Positions 21,401 through 25,577 of a stretch of 25,577 bases of DNA are shown piece by piece (within the stretch, counting starts at the first letter, position 1; every line of letters begins with the position of its first letter). Source of the stretch: Phoronis australis. Lineage: Eukaryota > Phoronida > Phoronidae. The translations under genes were made by a program, and so were the position numbers. The notes beneath the pieces are model-generated. The model was not told where the DNA came from. It made no database searches and worked only from the letters and a program-made list of their open reading frames with translations. Location: positions 329,177 to 354,753 of the forward strand of contig NMRA01000457.1 of the NCBI GenBank assembly GCA_002633005.1. Direction: 5' to 3'.

Positions 21401-22927
21401 CCCTAATAATTAGCGAATTACCTTGCGCAACTTCTCTGGTGCTGATTATTGTTTCACGTCGAGTTTCAGTATTTCGCTACATGACTTTGCTTTTCCTGTG
21501 TTTGTTATGAAATTAGAAAATATGGACTTACTTTATTTTTACACGCTTACATGTACGTAGTCTATCTATTCCGGTACAGTACCGATCTCATGCTATGCGT
21601 CACGCAAAGCATTTTTAAATGCTTTTCGTGACGCACAGTTGAAACGACAAGTAGCGTCTTGAGAAATTGCAATTGTTCAGTTTGCGAATGAGCAATTTTC
21701 AGTCAAATTTGGGAAGAATTTCAAAACAACTTTCCTTGAGAGCACTGAAAAACTGTAAACATCGTATTAATGTTCACTGACCTTTCCTACAAACACGGTA
21801 CTAAGATCATCCTCTACGCCAAGGAACTCGTTCACGCCAATCATAGAAAATGAAGAATTTCCTCTTCGGTTCACCATTTTGTCATCTGGTTTGATGAAGC
21901 TGGGCAGACATCCCCAATCATACATTTCAATAGTATATCTGATGCCTGTAAAGTACAATAACTAGTTTCGTTACTTATCCGTTTCTCCCTGGCAGATGGT
22001 AGTACATATATTTTTCTGTTTCTTTCCAAAATAAATACAGCTCTAATCGGAGATTCGTTTCGGAGGTATGAATTTTCATTCCAGTAAAGGTTCTCTAAAC
22101 TTTTTGTCTATTGTTGCCGTATTTACCATCGCGAAAACATTTTACGGAGAAAGTTCCACAGTGAGGGTATATTTTCACTGTAGTAAACCCCAATGATAAC
22201 TTTACGTTTTGTCATATTTTGATAGTGAGAAGCCTCCGGATTTCGACCATCGAAAAACGTCTTGGGGTTAAAGTTAGACCCCCTCTGTAGACGTAACTGG
22301 AATGATCTGGCTCAATTCGAGAATCTGCCAACTTCGACAAAGCGAGTTGCCATTTTGCACATGCATGCATGTAGTTTCCGGTCATATCAAGTAACTTTAG
22401 AGTACGGCCATTCCTTGTTCTGTTTGATATAGCTCTTTTTTAACATTTTTACCGGTGCGTCATAATTATCTAATTTAGCTCAAACTGTTATTTAGTGGAC
22501 GAGAAGTTTTGGGACTTCTTCAAGGCCCAACCTAGCGTATTTTTGACAAAGGCAATCCAGTTGCTAGCGGCATGTAACGAATCACACGAAATTGTTTTTT
22601 GTGAACTATCAAGGTCAATTTTTGAGGTCATTTTTGAACCCAGTAGGGACTGGATAGTGTCGCTGGAATGTTGGATTGTGGGAGGGAATCACAATCGCAA
22701 TTCATTAAAAAAGCTTGCTCTCCACAAGTGACTCGCAAGTGTTTTACATGTACGTAAGACGCTCCTTTTCATACATGTTCAGGAATTGTAGACATCTATC
22801 TACTGTGCATGGCAAAAATACAATTTGTCGTACCTGTATTAAAATCATATATAACGGTTTCGTGGGTGTCAGTGTCCGAGAATTTTCCCGAAGTTTTCAT
22901 CATTTTTGAATCAGCATCATACCACAC
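9331..22927 (-). CDS. Gene B: ependymin-like-domain, mucin-stalk, single-pass membrane protein (7 coding exons, 5' end missing)
   Basis: Exons at 22927-22834, 21945-21782, 20261-20181, 17446-17302, 16479-16370, 13535-13148 and 9455-9331 join with matching phases (introns 1,0,0,1,0,1) into 368 codons and a TGA. Residues 1-160 begin VWYDADSKMM and YDFNTGIRYTIEMYDWGC, carry three N-glycosylation sites (NSS, NMT, NFS) and two Cys, and resemble ependymin-related extracellular domains. That family call rests on pattern memory, not a search. Residues about 165-210 include NIKKLVAKRLGIEPLRIV, resembling SEA-like alpha/beta segments. Residues about 215-320 are a Ser/Thr/Pro-rich stalk, expected to be O-glycosylated. 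One helix (AMAGLGFAMLGLGIGLTLIV) and a tail of about 18 residues follow. The N-terminus and signal peptide would lie further upstream. Confidence 0.85.
9456..11265 (-). other. Gene B intron 6, 3' part
   Basis: No exon is recognised. It contains the 16-bp repeat and perfect hairpin at 10228-10307. Open frames at 9634-9855 and 9909-10094 (+) have no supporting context. Confidence 0.5.
10228..10307. repeat. 16-bp tandem repeat leading into a perfect 20-bp-stem hairpin
   Basis: Three 16-bp units built on AGTAAACTCTTATTTT occupy 10228-10275. The last one is also part of the left arm of an inverted repeat, 10260-10279 against 10288-10307: 20 of 20 bases paired with an 8-nt spacer (10280-10287). 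The arm reads AGTAAACTCTTCATTGAATT. This may be a foldback element or an expressed hairpin. Confidence 0.85.
11524..11674. mobile_element. Small MITE-like inverted-repeat element (about 150 bp)
   Basis: GTTCAGTA (11524-11531), followed by GCTAGGACCT, is mirrored by AGGTCCTAGCGGCTACTGAAC, ending at 11674. The right end carries a tandem AGCGTAGGTCCT duplication, absent on the left. No clear target duplication is seen. Confidence 0.55.
11786..12455. mobile_element. Nested non-autonomous DNA element with 26-bp terminal inverted repeats
   Basis: The 26 bases at 11786-11811 (starting CAGCCGATTTCATAAAGGTG) are the exact reverse complement of 12430-12455. An internal copy of the end (TTTCATAAAGGTGGTTTAAC) lies at about 11862-11882. 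Subterminal AAACCTGGTTT palindromes recur on both sides. No transposase is visible. No convincing target duplication is seen (CAAC lies near both ends, but one base off). It sits inside the 70-bp inverted repeat pair. Confidence 0.7.
11931..12108. other. Assembly gap (178 N)
   Basis: A run of N lies in the middle of the nested inverted-repeat element. The repetitive, self-complementary flanks are the likely cause of the break. Confidence 0.99.
12618..13147 (-). other. Gene B intron 6, 5' part
   Basis: No exon is seen. It contains one copy of a dispersed repeat (about 12880-12995) that is also found near 25336-25430 in the opposite orientation. Confidence 0.5.
12880..12995 (-). repeat. Dispersed repeat, copy 1
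   Basis: Read on the minus strand, GGCGGCCATTTTAGATGGCA, then GTGCACCAT, a TTCAGCTAAGTTTGA stretch and ATTTGGAGTTGTGTTGAATG, align in order with copy 2 at 25336-25430 on the + strand. The copies are diverged, with small length differences. Confidence 0.6.
13148..13535 (-). CDS. Gene B exon 6: mucin-like Ser/Thr/Pro stalk
   Basis: The acceptor ATTTTTAAG precedes GAAATACTG and the donor is GCAG followed by GTAAGA. The exon encodes 129 residues: EILMEATFVERINFKPEQIP, then about 100 residues dominated by Thr, Ser and Pro with short runs such as PTTTTGSSS and TPTTRL. There is a single SCSC motif. It ends SSYVSGYSAG at the membrane. The composition indicates an extended O-glycosylated stalk. Confidence 0.88.
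14833..14863. repeat. 10-bp perfect hairpin
   Basis: GCGGATGTTC (14833-14842) pairs with GAACATCCGC (14854-14863) across an 11-nt loop. A related AACATCCGG lies near 14930. Confidence 0.6.
15297..15317. repeat. 8-bp perfect hairpin
   Basis: CGTCTGCT and AGCAGACG are separated by the 5-nt loop CGGTA, the shape of a small stem-loop. No T-run or other context assigns a function. Confidence 0.5.
15861..16042. repeat. 14-bp tandem array with 12 CACGTG E-boxes
   Basis: Thirteen head-to-tail copies of TCAATCACGTGCAG fill 182 bases, then a partial copy. Units 4-11 and 13 are identical. Units 1, 2, 3 and 12 carry single or few changes; unit 3 has CACGAG, so 12 palindromic CACGTG sites remain, spaced exactly 14 bases apart. 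CACGTG is the canonical site for bHLH factors such as MYC/MAX, USF and CLOCK. It lies in intron 5 of gene B, about 330 bases downstream of exon 5. The open frame through it is an artefact of the repeat. Confidence 0.95.
16043..16369 (-). other. Gene B intron 5, 5' part
   Basis: This is the sequence between the E-box array and the exon 5 donor (GTAAGA). I see nothing further in it. Confidence 0.5.
16370..16479 (-). CDS. Gene B exon 5: SEA-like alpha/beta segment
   Basis: The acceptor CAAATTTCAG precedes TTGGCC; the donor is GCCGAG followed by GTAAGA. Two bases complete a split codon, then GLQNMDLVIAENAAINIKKL and VAKRLGIEPLRIVKAE follow. The helix followed by LGIEPLRIV is reminiscent of SEA-type or related membrane-proximal folds; this is inference only. 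Confidence 0.82.
16480..17301 (-). other. Gene B intron 4
   Basis: An open minus-strand frame at 17031-17240 looks protein-like in part (VKLATVTYAFSELHATVGKG). However, no acceptor/donor pair fits the phase-1 junction between exons 4 and 5, so it is not included. Confidence 0.5.
17302..17446 (-). CDS. Gene B exon 4: second half of the extracellular domain
   Basis: The acceptor is GTATTTTACAG. The exon reads LMPQTKPKLVEVVNIIGFNF, SPENWKEFEDISHCYPPG and TEIRFVITLD, and ends in phase 1 at GATG followed by GTATTG. It holds an NFS glycosylation site and the second Cys. Reading through the donor reaches TAA at about 17242-17240 in the intron. The GTATTG donor is weaker than the others but is the only one that keeps the frame. 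Confidence 0.78.
18608..18760. repeat. Cluster of TGTTACATTTTA motifs in both orientations
   Basis: TAAAATGTAACA (18608-18619) and TGTTACATTTTA (18622-18633) form a perfect 12-bp inverted repeat with a 2-nt spacer. A second pair, 18669-18679 and 18688-18698, has 11-bp arms. Three further forward copies with changes follow ATTG at 18641, 18706 and about 18748, each ending in a TTYACG or TTTACG. Seven copies lie within 153 bases. Confidence 0.8.
19585..19600 (-). promoter_or_regulatory. CTCF-like motif
   Basis: CCAGCGCCCCCTGTAG on the + strand reads CTACAGGGGGCGCTGG on the minus strand, close to the bilaterian CTCF core (CCASYAGRKGGCRS). A single match can arise by chance, and the organism is unknown. 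Confidence 0.4.
20181..20261 (-). CDS. Gene B exon 3: middle of the extracellular domain
   Basis: This 81-base exon has a strong donor (TTTTTGTCA followed by GTAAGTAT) and a TTTATCGTTTAG acceptor. It encodes 27 residues, RKVRDVWSEIWIGRVG then SNMTREWYFLS, with an NMT glycosylation site. It starts and ends in phase 0, joining exon 2 to exon 4 cleanly. It is too short to appear as a long open frame. Confidence 0.8.
20262..21781 (-). other. Gene B intron 2
   Basis: No exon is recognised. A 106-codon minus-strand frame (20892-21212) lacks usable splice sites and family motifs. It contains the hairpin at 21596-21635. Confidence 0.45.
21596..21635. repeat. Near-perfect 19-bp-arm palindrome
   Basis: TGCGTCACGCAAAGCATTT (21596-21614) pairs with 21617-21635 at 18 of 19 positions, with only TT between the arms. 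It extrudes as a long cruciform or hairpin. Confidence 0.8.
21782..21945 (-). CDS. Gene B exon 2: extracellular domain core
   Basis: The acceptor is GTACTTTACAG and the donor GGAAAG followed by GTCAGT. After two bases of a split Gly codon it reads IRYTIEMYDWGCLPSFIKPD, then NRRGNSSFSMIGVNEFLG and VEDDLSTVFVGK. It holds the first Cys of the domain and an NSS glycosylation site. It ends in phase 0. Confidence 0.88.
21946..22833 (-). other. Gene B intron 1 (as numbered here)
   Basis: Nothing is recognised on the gene strand. A 78-codon frame on the opposite strand (22495-22731) has no family match or splice context. Confidence 0.5.
22834..22927 (-). CDS. Gene B exon 1 of those visible: start of ependymin-like domain
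   Basis: An excellent pyrimidine-rich acceptor (GCTTTTCTTGCCAG) precedes GTG TGG. The exon reads VWYDADSKMMKTSGKFSD, then TDTHETVIYDFNTG, and ends in phase 1 at ACAG followed by GTACGA. It joins exon 2 in frame. The start in phase 0 without Met shows that at least one more coding exon lies upstream. It was found from splice signals, not from a long open frame. Confidence 0.8.
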
Positions 22928-23400
22928 CTGGCAAGAAAAGCAACTTGAAAAATCAAAATAACCTGTCTGAAGACGAGAGAAACGACGGTCTTAAACAGAA
23001 CCCTAGGGCCTCACTTGTATTGTTAAATAGAAAATGAAAAGGAGTCCACCTATTGTTGAGTTTATGGAATATTCACAATTTTTGTAGAAATGTTTTTTCC
23101 TATTTTTTAATACTCACTTTTTGTTTTTAAGTATTCGACACAAACCTTAATATCCATTATTTCGGCCATGTAAGTGACATTTGCCAAGAACTGATATTAA
23201 ATTTAGCACTTTTGGTTCTGCAAGTTTGCCGAAGATAACATCCGGACAAGAGAAATTCATTGATAAATTCAACTTTTGACAAACCATTGAAACCAGGATA
23301 GTTTAAAAGGTCGTACAAATTCACAAGACCAAAAAGGCACAGGTTCGGGAATTGGTGATTCTAATTTTTCTTGAAAAGTATTGGTACTTAAAAGTTTATG
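22928..23400 (-). other. Gene B upstream intron next to the LINE
   Basis: Part of this may be the decayed 3' end of the LINE, but I could not recognise RT or C-terminal motifs after 23400 on the minus strand. No exon is seen. Confidence 0.4.
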
Positions 23401-25000
23401 AATCAAACGGATTTGAAACATTTCAATTTTGTATCAGCTAATGCTAAAATATAGACAGGTATGCAAAAATCTCTGCACGTGGAGATTTGGCGTGATTGAA
23501 TCACCCTTTCGGATCTTGAAGCTAATCTTAAAATATTCGTAAGAGGAGTTATGTTGAATCACTGAGAGAAGAGAGCTACTAGCCAACATAATTTTCACTG
23601 GAAAAAAGTGTTTCATACACGACATTCCACGAAATCGAATCCAAGGCCTTCTGGACTTCGACTAGTCCTAGAAGGTCTGACATATTAATTTTCCCTATAT
23701 ACTTGCAAACTCATCAGGTCATAACCGTTTTTCGTGTTTTCACCTATGTTTAATAAACCCTTTTGGTTTTCATGCATAGTGAAACTAGCTTTAGATTAGA
23801 AGTAATTGTTTCTCCATTCTAATATTCAATTTGTCAGGTTTTTGGTGTTATAATTCCTTTTTCCAAATTAAAAAAACAATATTTTGATGGTTTTTCACCA
23901 TACTCAATCCATCTTCTTCAGGTTATCATCATTGCTTTTCTCGAAATATCTCGTAATTCCTCAAAACGTTGTTCAAAAATTTCATCAAAATGGATTGGTC
24001 GTCGTTTTTGTGTTAAGTCAAATAGCATGTTCCTTTGTATTTCTAAACTTTTAGTTGGGATATTGGTCTCTGAATAGTTTCATTGGGAATGTTGAGAGGC
24101 AACATTTCAACAAACAAAGAATCGTGTGCGTGCATATTCAAATCATTATCTGAAATCTCAAAAATGCATCTCTGCTACATTGTATAAGGCACGGTAGCGT
24201 AATGATTTTTATCTGAGCTAAATCATGTTTAACAAATTCCACAAAGGCCGGACCTGTAGAAACTGCAACTCTGATTCCAACCACAAAACAGAAATAATCA
24301 GTCCTACAGGTATATCCTTGTTCATATGTCACAATTTCCATATCATGCTAGTAAAGCTGGGCGTTCTTTACCGGATTCGTTCTACTCCGAGTCAATTTTG
24401 TCCTGTCGGGATTGCCATGTCGCCAAGGGTCAATAAGATCGAATTGAGCAGAAACAATAATTTCCGTTTTCACATTCGGGATTTTCAAATGATTGTATGA
24501 AAAACAAACTTAAACTTAATTCGAATCACTACAAATTATAAGGAAATCTTTTTCAAGCTCCGACAGGGTGTATCCAATTGATTCCGTTTGTCACAATAAA
24601 TGTCATTCAAATTTATAAAAGAAACTTTAATACGTTTTCGATAAGGATATTCGTTAATGATAAATTATCACTATAGTCGTATTTTTCGTAAGTCACCTCA
24701 AAGTTGAATTTATTATGAAGCAAAATGCACACTCCTCTCGCGTTACTGGTGCGGCAACTTATGTAAACATTGTACCCCACACCGCTCTAATTATCGTATT
24801 CTTTTCATATTCTATAAAATGTGTGTCCTGTAAACAGTAAATCGATAAGTTTCTCTCCGAATAAATCTAAAAAAACATCTCAGTCTAAAAATTGCACTTT
24901 CACTCACTGTGTAAGTTCCGTAAAAGAAGACGTAGAGACCACAATAATCACACACATTCACGACGTGCGCTCATCACGAATACAAATACATGTCCTGCAA
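23400..25000 (-). pseudogene. Decayed L1/Tx1-like LINE ORF2 (endonuclease and reverse transcriptase)
   Basis: Read on the minus strand with several frame changes and stops. It shows an endonuclease start near 24835 (LQDTHF), then SCRTSNARGVCILLHN (about 24770-24715) and the endonuclease end FDLIDPWRHGNPDRTK (about 24445-24395). Next come the linker motif RRWIEYGEKPSKY with FNLEK (about 23915-23850), RT motif A as VEVQKALDSISWN (about 23675-23620) and RT motif IRKGDSITPN (about 23510-23480). The order is that of L1/Tx1-type non-LTR elements. The first Asp expected in motif A is replaced, and the frame is broken at least five times, so it is inactive. It lies in the upstream intron of gene B, in the same orientation as the gene. 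Confidence 0.82.
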
Positions 25001-25054
25001 TATTTTGGTCGTTCTTCAGCCACGCTGTGAGAATATATTAAACCAGTTTTAACA

Positions 25055-25087
25055 GTATCTTCCACATATTAAATATGTGGAAGATAC
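25055..25087. repeat. 16-bp-arm palindrome with 1-nt centre
   Basis: GTATCTTCCACATATT (25055-25070) pairs perfectly with 25072-25087 around one A. After one mismatch, three more bases pair outward (25051-25053 with 25089-25091). Confidence 0.85.
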
Positions 25088-25577
25088 CGTTTCATTTACA
25101 TTCACCACTTTAGAATACAGGGCGATCTTCTTCATGTCATCCGAAAGTTATCATTACAATATTTACATGTTTATAAACATTTCGTAATTTTCAGCCTTGT
25201 TTGTGTTTGCTTTATATCTTATTCTGCAATGAATTTTAAAAGCAAATGAACAAGTGGGTGAGGTTTCCGTGGACACCTCATCTCATGTGGCGGAATGAGT
25301 GCTCATAATGCATGAGCCAGCTGTCATACTATACGGTGGCCATTTTAGGTGGTGGTGCACCATAAAAACATTTATATTAAAATCAGCTAAATTTGAAACT
25401 CTTTGGAGTTATGGTGAATGAGCATTACTTGGTCTTAAACTTTGACAGAAATAATTTACGTTAAAGTCCTTTTTATGAAGTTTTTAACTAGAATGAAACT
25501 TAAATAGTATCTTTAAATCAATGTGCAAACAATAATTGTAAGGGCAATACAAAGCGTTGAAATGAGCCCACGACTGT
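25088..25577. other. Non-coding end of window
   Basis: No exon is recognised on either strand. It includes copy 2 of the dispersed repeat. Confidence 0.5.
25336..25430 (+). repeat. Dispersed repeat, copy 2
   Basis: GGTGGCCATTTTAGGTGGTG, then GTGCACCAT, AATCAGCTAAATTTGAAA and CTTTGGAGTTATGGTGAATG align in order with the reverse complement of 12880-12995. Weaker similarity seems to continue to about 25520. The boundaries are unknown. Confidence 0.6.

Noticed and set aside
22495-22731. 78-codon + strand frame antisense to the gene B intron
   Set aside because: No recognised family, and no promoter or splice context.

Overview
This is a stretch of intron-rich metazoan genomic DNA: AT-rich, with long introns, canonical GT..AG splice signals, AATAAA poly(A) signals, tandem repeats and several kinds of transposon debris. 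The style (compact exons, many MITEs, tRNA-derived SINEs, an L1/Tx1-like LINE, an ependymin-like domain gene) suggests a marine invertebrate. I cannot place it in a phylum from the sequence alone. There are no rRNA genes, CRISPR arrays or bacterial operons.

Two protein-coding genes can be reconstructed exon by exon, and they converge. Gene A (+ strand, 741-2169) is the 3' end of a single-pass membrane protein: a transmembrane exon, a tail exon with an NPxY motif, and a last exon with a proline cluster and an acidic Ser/Asp C-terminus. Its first visible intron looks like a GC-AG intron. Its 3' UTR carries a degenerate 29-bp tandem repeat whose units are near-palindromes (about 2190-3110), then a poly(A) signal at 3135. 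A 33-bp minisatellite follows at 3420-3649, and a second poly(A) signal lies at 5131.

Gene B (- strand, 22927 down to 9331) has seven coding exons whose reading frames join without a break into 368 codons. It encodes an extracellular domain resembling ependymin-related proteins, a short alpha/beta-looking segment, a Ser/Thr/Pro-rich mucin-like stalk, one transmembrane helix and a short cytoplasmic tail. Its 5' end is missing; the upstream intron holds a decayed LINE (about 25000-23400).

The rest is non-coding, with mobile-element structure: a SINE with target duplications (3951-4192), a 35-bp hairpin insertion with an 8-bp target duplication (6411-6461), a 2.2-kb transposon bounded by TTAA (6602-8789), perfect hairpins, a small MITE (11524-11674), and a pair of 70-bp inverted repeats (11266-12617). 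Nested inside that pair is another inverted-repeat element, which contains an assembly gap (11931-12108). Gene B introns also hold a 14-bp array with 12 CACGTG E-boxes, a cluster of TGTTACATTTTA motifs in both orientations, and a CTCF-like motif. Most short open frames in the window are chance frames in introns or repeats.
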